The notes under the pieces: generated by a model
Seen by the model: only the letters and a program-made list of their open reading frames with translations
Database searches by the model: none
Told to the model about the DNA's origin: nothing
Position numbers and translations under genes: made by a program
In this document: one piece after another, positions 48,159 through 58,073 of the stretch
How positions within the stretch are numbered: the stretch's first letter is position 1
How the letters are laid out: the number at the start of each line of letters is the position of its first letter
NCBI GenBank assembly: GCA_023614405.1
Contig: JAJUPC010000236.1
Location: 402,501-466,500 of the forward strand
Length of the DNA: 64,000 nucleotides
DNA from: Avena insularis
Taxonomy: Eukaryota; Streptophyta; Magnoliopsida; Poales; Poaceae
Reading direction: 5' to 3'

Positions 48159-49337
48159 GATCAGTAGGTTAGTGCACAAAAATCGAAAATCTGTATGATG
48201 GAACTCTCACATCTCACTCACAACTAATAAGAAAGGATATCTTATCGTTCCAAAGTGAATAGAGATGCTGTACCAACGAAATCAAAGACCGATGCACTTG
48301 ATGTGATGAAGTGAATATCAAAGGTATAGAGAACGAGCACAAGGCACACAAGGTATTTATGGTGGAGCTGTAGGTATGGTATCCTAACTACACCGCAAAC
48401 AAGTCCTAGTGTTGATCATACAGATACCCAAGAAACACACACGTGGAGAAAAATGTGGCAATGCAACTATGAAGGGTGTTGCACTACGCTCGAGAGACAC
48501 TAGCAAATCTCAAAGTAAACAGGCACAAGATTGCTCAATCTACCGGTGCACAAAGATAACACTAGGCCTCTTGCTCAAATTCTCCTTTTTTATACAACTT
48601 TTTCTTTTTCTTTTGGATAGCTTTTCCTTGATACTTTTCCTTTTGCTATCTTGCTTTTTTTGATAGATAACACATGGCCAACTACAAAGTACGGCACCAA
48701 AAGTCCTAAGAGCAGCCTGTTGGAGTGGAAACTAGTCTTAATAGGCAAGTTCCTACACCTATGTAATAGATTGGCTGTGGCTAAGGGTTTTGGAAAAGTG
48801 CAAATTGGTCACACTTTGTAATTATGGTGTCGTGGCAGAACGGCGGCAGCAAAACTGCCAGAAAACGTGTCGCGGCAGAGTGGTAACTTGGTAACTCAGA
48901 AAGTCCTGCCGTGGCAGAGAAAAACGCAGAAAACCTGCCGTGGCAGATTTGATAACCCGAAAAGTCCTGCCGTGGCAGAAAAAGAGACTAAAATCCTGCC
49001 ATGGCAGACTCGATAACCTGGAAAGTATATATTTTTTTTGGTATTTTTTTAATTCTGACTCAGCCAAGAGTAGAAGACTAGGACTCTTAGAGTAGATCGG
49101 ATCTGACTTGATGGTGGCGGAAAACAATGGTGGAAAACGACTAGAAACAAGGAGAAACAAAACTACGAAGAAACATATCAAGATCTAAACTAAAGGATGA
49201 ACACGACCAGCAACTATTACTCGTCTACGATGCAATCTAGTCTATGACAACTCTTTTTGTGGGGCTTTTTCTGGATAGGACTAAAAACACTCTCTAATCT
49301 ATGGATGGATTGTGGATTGCTTACTGAGGCAACGAGG
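48159..49337 (-). mobile_element. 5' leader of element B, with CTGCC/GGCAG palindrome array
   Basis: This 1.2-kb untranslated region lies between primer site and gag. CTGCCGTGGCAG occurs at 48906-48917, 48935-48946 and 48967-48978, and CTGCCATGGCAG at 48996-49007. Spacing is 29, 32 and 29 bases, with half-sites near 48830 and 48870. Copy C has CCGGACTATCCGG in the equivalent place. No other feature is seen. Confidence 0.8.
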
Positions 49338-49350
49338 AAATCTGATACCA
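49338..49350 (-). other. Primer-binding site of element B
   Basis: The minus strand reads TGGTATCAGATTT three bases after the LTR end, an initiator-Met-type site with mismatches after the first ten bases. Copy C has TGGTATCAGATTTCC in the same place, so this variant is a family trait. Confidence 0.8.
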
Positions 49351-49353
49351 AGA

Positions 49354-50228
49354 TGATATGGGGTGGCCCGATCTTCTCAGCAAGCACTTTGTCGATGGTG
49401 ATGGTGGATGATAGATAACTAGCCTGTAGCTATGAACTCTCCCGCTCGATCCCTGATGCCAATGCAACAGCTCTCAAACCTTGTAGGATATTCACAACAC
49501 CACGCTCTTCCGCACGCAGCCTTGACCACGAACGGTAGTATGTAATCTACTAATTCACAATGGAACAACAGATCACACTCAATTATAGTTGGTAAATTCG
49601 AACACAGGGTAATTTCAGAGGTTCTATGAAAGAAACAACTCCAAAATATTTTAACATGGTCTAAACCCTAATATACGATGCCCCCATCTATTTATGGGTC
49701 CAAAGGGCAGCGGCCTATGGTGGAACCCGAGTTGGTTCCACCCGACCTGGATACAAACCGGCCACAAGTGGCTCAGCCAAGACTGGCTCTGTCGTGGCAG
49801 AGTCCTAGTAGGTTTTCCTGCCGCGGCAGCCTGCCATGGCAGGGAAACGAGGTTTTTCTCTGCCGCGGCTGAGAACTTCCTCCTCTTGTTGATCTTCGTC
49901 TTGGACAGCTCCTTGCGCATCCTCCCTCTCCTCCCTCGCGCATTCTTCATTGATCAAGACGCCTTGTTCCATTAGCTCCTCGCTCCGTGCTTCACCTTCT
50001 TTTCCTAAGTACCTGATCATGCAATAATTCAAAGACTTAGGTAGTATAAAATTCTCATTAACTAAAACACCAGGTTCATTAAGAAACAAGTTCACCTGTT
50101 GTTCTAGTAGCTTGGCACGAGCTCTTGTGATTGGTCCAATCCTTATCTCATTGGATTGATCCTTCTTTGCAATTGGAACAACTTCATTAGCAATTGGGGT
50201 AGGTGTAATTGTAGGGATGTCCTCATCA
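49354..50228 (-). mobile_element. 5' LTR of element B
   Basis: The 875-bp LTR has the same ends as the 3' LTR and differs from it by scattered substitutions and a small rearranged patch near 49505. It carries palindromes CTGCCGCGGCAG (49818-49829) and CCTGCCATGGCAGG (49830-49843). The frame at 49805-50254 is the pol tail duplicated in the 5' LTR, without an upstream gene. Confidence 0.9.
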
Positions 50229-51240
50229 AGCGAGGTGCTTGAGAGCACTAACACGGTCGATGGAAGTACAAGTTATATCAGGGACCTCATAAAAAATAAA
50301 AATTGCATCCAAGTCCATGCATTTAGCACAATGACCCTGCAACTGAGCAATGAAGTGTGTGTTTTGAGGTTTGCGCATACTAGTGTTCATCTTGCTAAAG
50401 ACTATTAGTAGAATCTTTCTAGATGCTAATAATGGAAAAGAAGATCCAATGGTTAAAAATGTTTGGATTTGCCAGTCTTGATCCAACGGTCAAGTATTCA
50501 AAGTTAATCCATACACTATATGAAGTTGTATGATTTTATACGTAAGAGATAAAATAAGATAAAGATAAGATAAGAAGTATTGTGAATAGACGATCTAATA
50601 GTACGTCTCATAGGAGCAAGGTGCTTGAGAGTTATCACGATGGGTGGAATTATAAGTTACATCAAGGACCTCATAAAAAATAAAAATTGCGTCCAAGTCC
50701 ATGCATTTAGCACAAGGACCCTGAAACTGAGCAATGAAGTGTGTGTTTTGAGGTTTGCGCATAGTAGCATTCATCATGCTAGAGACTATCAGTAAAATCT
50801 TTCTAGATGCTAAGAATGGAAAAGAAGATCCAACGGTTAGCAATATTTGGATTTGGCAGTCTTGATCCAACGGTCAATGTTCAAAGTTAATCCCTACACT
50901 ATGTAGTGGTATGGTATTTTAAGAGATAAGAGACAAGTTAAAGATAAGATAAGAAGTACTATGAATGGCCGATCTAATGGTAGGTGTCATAGGAGCGAAG
51001 TGCTTGAGAGTTAACACGGTCAGAGGAAGTACAAGTTACATGAAGGTCCTCCTCCCCTCGATGCATTTAGCATAAGGACCCTGGAACTAAGTAATGAAGT
51101 ACTGTGTGTTTTGAGGTTTGCGCATACTAGTGTTCATCATGCTCATCAAGACTATCTATAGAATCTTTCTAGATGCTAAGAATGGAAAAAAATATCCAAC
51201 AGTTAGGAAAATGTTTGGATTTGCCAGTCTTGATCCAATT
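50229..51240 (+). repeat. Tandem repeat of about 380 bp (2.6 units)
   Basis: The phrase GGTGCTTGAGAG recurs at 50234, 50620 and about 51000 (periods 386 and about 380). Each unit continues with an AAGTTACATCAAGGACCTC-like stretch, GCATCCAAGTCCATGCATTT, TGTGTTTTGAGGTTTGCGCA and GATCCAACGGTTAGC. The third unit is cut short at about 51240. Small frames inside (50226-50486 and 50595-50870, minus) are copies of one another only because the repeat is; I do not regard them as genes. Confidence 0.85.
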
Positions 51241-52985
51241 TGTTGTTAAAACTCTCGTTGGATGGTTTCTCATATATTAATGGTGACCCACCGATGGGTA
51301 CCTCTAAAAGCTTTTTCGTAAAACTTTCACAGTAATCTACAATTTACTTGTAGTAATTCAAATTTGACCTATTTTTGATAAATCGACATAAAGTCATTCA
51401 AGTGGGTGGAGTTAGGTAGGGAGTTTAATAACTCATAAAATACGGGAACTCATAAGTACAATATATATATAGATAAAATAATAGGAGTTAGGTATGGTGC
51501 CCCGGTTATTTTACCTATATAGGACACCCATATGGGACACCAAGGTGCCCGGGCACCCTATGTGTATTTATTCGAATTCGTACATACCTAGGAGCGTATA
51601 TAACCAAATTTTATATACCTAAGATGTACATATCTAAGATATATATATACAAGGTATACATACCCAAGGTATGCATACCTAAGGTGTATGTACCCAAGTT
51701 GCATATATATACACGTATGCAGGGTACGTATATTTTAGGTATGCATACCTGAAGGTATATGTAACTCTAGTATGCATATTTTAGATATGTGTATCTTAGA
51801 TATGTGTAACTTATTTATGTATACCTTCAGGTATATACATGTCATGGCAAAAAATACGTGTATCACGTATGGTATATATATATATGTGTGTGTATGTGAA
51901 AACTTTAGCTTGTGGCATTTAGATCAATATTCTTCGGACATCCTTTACGGGAGAGAATAATCACGACATCACTCGGAAAATTAAGAATGTTCTTTCCTAA
52001 TAGCTGGAAACTCCCACCAACGACATTGTTTACTACAAGAAGAGGCACCCATCTACCTCTGAAAAGACATTTAATTCAAAAGTCAGTCTATCGTGCTTAC
52101 TTGTAGCTCAAGTCTAACTTAATTTCATTAAATAGATGCAAAATCTTAGCAAGAAGTTGAATAATACCTATCGTCAAAACTCTCGGTGGTTTATGATATA
52201 TTAATTGATCCCCTCCCCCCGATGGGCACCTCCAAGAGAGATTTTTGTAAAACATTCAAAGCAACATACAATTTACTTGTGGTAGTTCAATTTTTACAAC
52301 TCATAAAACATGGGAAATCGTAAGTACAACCTGTTGGTTCACTTTATATGTTTGAAAACTTGCCTCATGTTTCATTCAGATCTATATTGTTTGGAATTGC
52401 TTTACGCTAAATAACAATCTCGTCATCACTCGGAAAATTGAGAATGTTCTTTCCTAAAATAGTTGGAGACTCATATTGATCGAATTGTTTACTACAACAA
52501 GATGCACCTATCTACCTCCGAAAAGACGTTTAATTCAACAACAATCTATCGTGCTTACTTGTAGCTCAAGTTTGACCTAATTTCATTAAATTATCAAGAT
52601 GCAAAATATTAGCAAGAAGTTGAAGCTATCGTCAATACTCTCGATGGTTTGTGATATGTTAATTGACCACTCGATGGGCACCTCCAAAAGCTTTTTCATA
52701 AAACTTTCAAAGCAACCTACAATTTACTTGTAGTTCAAATTTAACCTAATATAACTTGAAAAAGACATTTAATTTTGTTAAATTTTTGCCTCGTGACATC
52801 ACTCGATAAATCGAGAATGTTATTTTTTGATAGTTGGAAACTCATACAGACGAAATTGTTTATTACAATTAGATGCACCCATCTACCTCTAAAAGACATT
52901 TAATTCAAGAGCAATCTATCATGCTTACTTGTAGCTCAAGTTTGACCTCAATTTGTTAAATTAGCAAGAAGTCTCTGAAGTGTGC
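51241..52985 (+). repeat. Tandem repeat of about 460 bp (three units, first one interrupted)
   Basis: The phrase ACTCTCG-GATGGTTT recurs at 51250, 52179 and 52637. Each unit contains GATGGGCACCTCCAAAAGC, CAATTTACTTGTAG, CATCACTCGGAAAATTGAGA and CATCTACCTCTGAAAAGAC. The second-to-third spacing is 458; the first unit is longer because of the insertion at about 51464-51893. The third unit ends near 52985. Confidence 0.75.
51464..51893. mobile_element. Palindrome-rich AT insertion within the 460-bp repeat
   Basis: Compared with the second unit (AAGTACAACC... GTTTGAAAACTT at 52321-52360), the first unit has about 430 extra bases between AAGTACAA and TGTGAAAACTT. The extra piece is flanked by TA/TG microsatellite. 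It contains the perfect palindrome AGGTATGCATACCT twice (51667-51680 and 51737-51750) and many degenerate relatives, plus GGGTGCCCGGGCACC-like inverted sequence near 51541-51558. No terminal inverted repeats were found. Confidence 0.5.
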
Positions 52986-53106
52986 GAAATTAGCTAGGAA
53001 GCTTAAAAAATCCTAACTAGTACTAAAAACTTGGGTATTACGTATAAGAAACCGTGGTCCACTTTGTGTGATATATATTTAGGGTGGTTGCATTTTATTT
53101 TAACTG

Positions 53107-53230
53107 TGGTTAGTCTCGTAGGGGCGAGGTGCTTGAGTTAACACGGTCGGTGGAAGCAAGTTACATTAAGGACCTCATAATAATTGAAAATTGCATCCAA
53201 GTCCATGTATTTAGCACAAAGACCCTAAAC
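53107..53230 (+). repeat. Isolated partial 380-bp repeat unit
   Basis: TAGTCTCGTAGGGGCGAGG followed by TGCTTGAGTTAACACGGTC and CCATGTATTTAGCACAAAGACC matches the first 110 bp of the units at 50229-51240. It breaks off into telomere-like sequence. Confidence 0.75.
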
Positions 53231-53274
53231 CCTAAACCTTAAAATGGTAAAACCCCAAACCCTAAACCATAAAC
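53223..53274 (+). repeat. Short interstitial telomere-like tract
   Basis: CCCTAAACCCTAAACC at 53224 and CCCAAACCCTAAACC at 53256 are degenerate copies of the plant telomere repeat (CCCTAAA on this strand), separated by TTAAAATGGTAAAACC. Only a few units, so it is not a chromosome end. Confidence 0.6.
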
Positions 53275-53569
53275 ACAAGTTTATTCATTTGTCTAAAAAT
53301 TGGCGGTGGCAAGCTCTCGCGTGGCAAGTTTAATGATCCCTAGCTCGTCTAGTTGACTCGTTTAAGCTTGGTTTTCTTTGTTAACGAACTTATGTGAGAA
53401 CCATTTTTTGCTTGTTAATGTTAACATACTAAACAATATAGTTAAAGAGTTTCCTAGGCTACTCGTTAAGATCTCGGTCACAATAAAGATCTTAGAAAGT
53501 GCATTTTCCTAATTTCTTGTATGCGAGTTATTTAATTGTGTACCGTGTACTATATATAATAGAGAGAGA

Positions 53570-53960
53570 GATTTTGGATGGTTCTGAGTGAAATGGTACC
53601 CCCTAGCCCACCAGAGTTCAAACCCCATCAGGTTTGGCACTTTGATGTCTCATAAAATGTGGAATATTATTCTTAAGAGGGAAGCGATGTCCCTGTCTAT
53701 AGCTTGGTGTGTATGGTGACTTCGTCAAGCTCAAGCACCCCGCCACTGATTAGTCTCAAGACATAGTCTTTTGTAGGTGGTCATATAGAGGTAGGGTGTG
53801 CGTGTGTTCATAAGAGTGAGTATGTATGCATTTGTGAGTGTCTGTGTTTTGTATTAGGTTTTCGCAAAAAGATGTACGAGGGGCCTTTGGTTTGTATTGA
53901 GTTTTGCTCGATTATCCAAAAGTACCTATGATGCAAGTCAAACTAGGTCAATAAGAGCAT
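53570..53960 (+). repeat. SINE/LINE-tail-like repeat, copy 1
   Basis: GTTCAAACC at 53616-53624 fits a Pol III B box. It is followed by CAGGTTTGGCAC, GCGATGTCCCTGTC, GGTGACTTCGTCAAGCTCAAG, GTAGGGTGTGCGTGTG and GTTTTCGCAAAAAG. I know this string from grass genomes as the shared 3' part of a non-LTR element family. The B box suggests a SINE form, but I could not place an A box convincingly. Related tails lie at 55037-55290 and 55449-55720. Confidence 0.45.
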
Positions 53961-54010
53961 GGTGCACCGTTGGAATTTTGGGGTGTACTCTAAGAGAATC
54001 TTTTTCTTAA

Positions 54011-54038
54011 CTAGTAAGTTGCACGTGCCTTGCACGTG
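54011..54038 (-). mobile_element. Helitron-like 3' terminus on the minus strand
   Basis: On the minus strand the hairpin CACGTGC AAG GCACGTG (seven-base arms) is followed after six bases by CTAG and then T, the plant Helitron 3' signature. The body would extend to the right, but no matching 5' end (TCTATACTA on the minus strand) was found before 56000, so its extent is unknown. Confidence 0.45.
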
Positions 54039-54230
54039 AGGCTCAGATAATAGACGTTTGACATATCATCACTATATAAAATTATAATAGGTAAAACATA
54101 AAAATATAAACTTGATCAACATCTATAAAGTATGGGTGTATATTTTGTTCTTCTACTATATATCATCATGTGTAGAAGTCAAAGATTATTAGCTACCTAA
54201 CACTTGAAATTTGTGGTAATATGGTCTAGA

Positions 54231-54402
54231 GAAGTGTGTTTTGAGGTTTATGCATATCATTAATTAGGCTGAAGACTATCAATAGAATCTTCTAGATGCT
54301 AGAATGGAAAATAAGATCCAATGGCTAGAAATGTTCGGATTCGCGAGTCTCGATCCAACGGTCAATATTCAAAGTTATCCGTACACTATATAGTGGTAAG
54401 AT
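54231..54402 (+). repeat. Partial 380-bp repeat unit, second stray fragment
   Basis: GAAGTGTGTTTTGAGGTTT followed by GAAAATAAGATCCAATGGC and CGTACACTATATAGTGGTA matches the latter half of the units at 50229-51240, more diverged. Confidence 0.7.
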
Positions 54403-54431
54403 TACTATACCTAGGTCTATAAAACTGAGAG

Positions 54432-54799
54432 GGTGAGTCTAGCTAAGTTTTTTGGACCCTGGATCTATACAAGACACATGTCTAAGGGAATCAAATGGCA
54501 GTCGAACCCACTCGTTAGTGCCTAGAAGTTTTTATTTATTGTTTCTTTCTACTCAGATGAGTGGGTCCCCTATCTGGTCTAAACGGTGGAGCAAATTTTT
54601 ATTTTCTTAGACACGAGGCTAGCAAATTTCTAAGCTATGTATAGAAGGGCGTGTGCACTGTCTAGAAGTAGCTATGAAAACTACTTTTGCTCCAACATTT
54701 AGAGCTAAAGTGGGTCCACATAGCCATGCTAAAAAGAAAAACTAGTGGGCCCTCCTGCCAATGGATTCTCCTAGACATAAGTCTAGCACTAGACTCACC
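54432..54799. mobile_element. MITE-like element with 11-bp terminal inverted repeats
   Basis: GGTGAGTCTAG at 54432-54442 is exactly inverted at 54789-54799 (CTAGACTCACC), enclosing 368 bp without coding. A clear target duplication is not visible, so the superfamily is open and the ends could be off by a few bases. Confidence 0.45.
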
Positions 54800-54877
54800 T
54801 TGAAGAATATTTTTGTTAGCACCGCCCACTCCACCTTTTAGACATATGTTTAAGACTTGACGCCGTGCTTGCTCTGA

Positions 54878-55875
54878 TGTCTGGGGCCTATGGGCTCACT
54901 ATCGTGGGGCCCCGTTGTTATTAGTGGTCCAGTTATATCCTATAGCAGCTAACAAATGTTAGCTTTGACTCATCTAGCTCTTCCTTCTCTATGAAGCCTC
55001 GACGCCCGACTTTCAAGAACGATTACAAAGAGGGAGGCTATGCCCTATCGATAGCGAGGTGCCTATGGTGACTTTGTCAAGCTCAAGCCCCCCACCGGAC
55101 AGTCTAAATACACAATCTTTCGGAGGTTCTCATAGGGGTAGGATGTGCGTCCATGCATTCATAGGGGTGAGTGTGCATATGCATTTGTGAGCGTGTGCGT
55201 TTTGTAGTGGGTTTTCGCAAAAAAAAAGATGAGCCTTCCGTTTATATTAAGTTTTGCTCTGTTTTCCCAAAGTAATTATAATGGTCACTGTGTCTAGGGT
55301 CTATGGGCTCACTACCCAGGGGCACATTATTAGTGGTTTAGTTACATCCCATAGCAGCCAGCGAATGTGAGCTCCGACCCACCTAGCACTTCCATCGCCA
55401 TGAATCCTCGGCGCTCGTCTTTGAAGGATGGTTATGAGGGTAGTGAGAGGCGAAGTTCCCGTCAATATATAGTGACGTGCCTATGGTGACTTCGTCAAGA
55501 TCAAGCCCCGCTGGATCAGTCTCAAGATCTAGTCTTTCTGAAGTGCTCATAGGTGTACGGTGTGCATACCTGCATTCATAGGGGTGAGTGTGTGTATGCA
55601 TTTGTGAGCGTCTCTATTTTGTAGTGGGTTTTCGCAAAAAGAGAGGGGGGCCTTTGGTTTATTTATTTATTCAGTTTTGATCTATTTTCTAAAAGGACAT
55701 GTAATGCAAGTAAAACTGGGTCAGTGATGTTTGGGGGCCCATGGGCTCTCTAGTGCGGGCCCCATTTATCAGTGGTCGAGTTAAATCCAATAGTAGCCAG
55801 CAAATGTGAGCACCAGCTCCCCTACCTCTTCCTTCTCCACAAAGCCTCTACGCTAGGCTTTGAAGGCGTGCTCGT
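54878..55875 (+). repeat. Tandem repeat of about 413-437 bp containing the SINE/LINE-like tail
   Basis: TGTCTGGGGCCTATGGGCTC at 54878 recurs at 55291 and 55728. Each unit runs through a GGGGCCC-like stretch, TCCTATAGCAGC, CTAGCTCTTCC, TCTCCACAAAGCCTC-like sequence, then TGGTGACTTCGTCAAG, GTAGGGTGTGCG and GGGTTTTCGCAAAAA. The third unit is cut at about 55875, where protein-like sequence begins. Confidence 0.75.
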
Positions 55876-55989
55876 TTTTGAGCAATGGCAGCCGATTCAG
55901 TCATGCCGTTCTAGCGAATGATGGGGATATTGATGCACAAGGCTGCCGGGTTAGGGTAAGTACGCTAGAGTTCACGGTCTCAGTTTATT

Positions 55990-56450
55990 TTCTCGAATTC
56001 AGCTTATGGGTTCTCTCCTTTTGGGGTATTTCTCTATTCTACCCGTCTCAATCGATGATGTTTCGTGGGTTCATATGCCGGCATGGATGGTAGACACGGA
56101 GTGGTATGCCATTGTTATCGATGCGGATCTCTGGCTCTGGTGCGACTGCACCCTCGCGCCCCGTCACCGCGTTGTGTTCGAGGGAATGAACTTTGGCCGT
56201 AGGTTCTTGGGTTGCAACTATGAATGTGAGTGATGCACGTTCATCCACTGGGTAGATCTACCGCACTCACTTTCGCTGCAGGGCGCAATGATGTCGCTGT
56301 GGTTACAGCTCGAGATCCGCGATGACCTCGAAGAGGAGGAGCATGAGCGCCATCAAATGCATGCCGAGGATATGGCTGCAGAGTTAGCGGATGTCTCCAA
56401 CTCACTACACTCAGTCGTAAATAGGATAGATGCTCTTAGATTTGTGTAAT
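55990..56450 (+). pseudogene. Remnant of a GRF-type zinc-finger coding sequence
   Basis: The frame over 56006-56233 reads LWLWCDCTLAPRHRVVFE and then GMNFGRRFLGCNYE. The spacing of Cys residues and the GRRFLGC core fit a GRF zinc finger, and CTFIHWVDL with an acidic, helix-rich stretch (LQLEIRDDLEEEEHERHQ; VVNRIDALRFV) follows after a TGA. In cereals such proteins are mostly uncharacterised and often transposon-associated. The stop at 56231-56233 and lack of a convincing start or splice structure make it a remnant. Expression or function cannot be inferred. Confidence 0.4.
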
Positions 56451-58073
56451 TAGAGATGGACATTAGGTTCATAACCAAGTATGGTCTGCAATCTAGATAT
56501 TTAGCATGCTCATGATGCTTTTGGTGGCTGGCTGTAGATTCCACTAATAATTAAGTAATCCCTTTTGTTTACTAGTACTCACCATCTCATAGTCCTTCCA
56601 TGTTAAATTACACTAGGTTAATTGATATGGAAGTAGGTGACAGTCTGCTTACAGCCTGTCAAGAGTTTGTGGTTACTACTAAATGATCTAGTTTATGTGT
56701 TACTGCTATCTCTATCTATATACGAGTATCGCTACATTTTTTGCACATTTGTGCACCTCCCTCGTCGTGCACCTTCTTTACCCAGCAGCGTCTAGCTTTC
56801 AATCGCATCAGTGCAATCTCCGGTGAGTCTGCAATCCATCTGGATAGTTGTTTAGGTGATTGCTATTTGAAATAGTAGATTTATATGCTGCATTAGGAAG
56901 CTGGGATTACCATGGATGTAGACATGGAATTAGTTATAAGGTCCATTAAAAATAGCTAAGTATATGCTGCCAAGAAGAGTCTTATGAGGATGGGAAGCTT
57001 GCCCTATCTTTATTTCACAGAACGGTCCTCTGTTGAACAATGCAAATGTAATTTGCTGCATATCATTCATAAACAAATTGTTGTTTGCTGGTGTCCTGCA
57101 TTGCTGAGTTCTTTAAATTATATTTTTCGGTAAACGGGAACATGCCCAATCCTTGGCATTAGATTAATGCACATATCCTTCTTTGGATTGCGAAGTTGAT
57201 GTGTTATTTCCTAAAATTTACTGGTTTTGCTGAAATTAATTTAGCATCATGCGCATGTCCCACCTGTGGAGGAGGCATTATCGAGTGACAAGTGTTTTTA
57301 TGTATCCAGCTGCTTTGCTAGAATTTTAGTAACCTATGCTTTGTCCCCGAAAACATTTTTTCGGATAAAGAGTGCTTTATTACTTAAAATGTCCCCTAAA
57401 ATATACTTATCATTTTTGTTGCATCATGATTTGCAGAAACAAAGTCATTCTGATCTGTTGCCACTTACTAAGGCAAGGACTGCTCATGTGCCAGCTAAGA
57501 AGGCAAACCCTAAAGTACGACCCTTTTCATGTCGGTTCTGTTTCCCATGTTTGGGCAATATGCCTCTATGTTTCTTTGCCATTTGAGGTACCGCTGTGGA
57601 GATTGCACGATGTGTGCAAAGGAATTTGGATTGTTATTTTTGAAACAAGAATTTGGTTTAATTTTTTTGAAACGAGAATCTGGTTTAATTTTGGATTTGT
57701 TATCTGTAGTTTCCACCTTATTCATATTGCTCATGGCGTAATGGTGTAGGTCACTACAAGGATTTGACAATTTCCCGTCTCCAAGAGAAATACATAGCTC
57801 ATAGACACATGATTTCACGCCTTCAAGAGAAAGAGAAACACCAGGACGAATAAATTAGGCGCCTGAAGGAAGAAGTGGCCGAATTCACTAAGCGATAGCT
57901 GATTGACTGCAGGATGGAATACATCAATTTTAGTTGCTCATGATGCTGCTATTTATTTTCAAAAGTTTGTGGCTGACAACTTAGTTCCCGAGTCGCCTGA
58001 TGTGGATGGCATAGAGCTGATTGGCCAGGGTACAACCCAATCTTTTGGAACATGTGGGAATGCGAGCTGACAA
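56451..58073 (+). other. Unassigned flank, with a coiled-coil-like coding trace near 57750
   Basis: Mostly AT-rich sequence without a gene I recognise. At 57757-57898 one frame reads DLTISRLQEKYIAHRHMISR, LQEKEKHQDE, a TAA, then IRRLKEEVAEFTKR: charged heptads as in a coiled coil. It could be the far end of the same decayed gene as the GRF remnant 1.5 kb upstream, but that link is a guess. A repeated AGAATTTGGTTTAATTTTTT phrase occurs near 57650 and 57676. Confidence 0.3.

Larger units (their letters stand above)
42572..50228 (-). mobile_element. Element B: complete CRM-like gypsy retrotransposon, 7.66 kb
   Basis: Both LTRs, primer site, leader, gag, pol and polypurine tract are present on the minus strand. 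It is flanked by the direct duplication AGCGA (42567-42571 and 50229-50233). Removing it and one duplication rebuilds a continuous 380-bp repeat unit. Coding is broken by four in-frame stops and one gag frameshift, so it is intact in structure but not in function. I lean to the CRM clade because pol runs into the 3' LTR and there is no canonical chromodomain; from memory, both are CRM traits. Confidence 0.9.

Noticed and set aside
50226..50870. Two similar frames of about 90 residues (MDQDWQIQTFLTIGSSFP; MDQDCQIQILLTVGSSFP)
   Set aside because: Their similarity comes from the 380-bp tandem repeat; the third unit does not keep the frame open, so there is no sign of protein selection.
53223..53274. 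Chromosome end
   Set aside because: Only a few degenerate telomere-type units embedded in other repeats.
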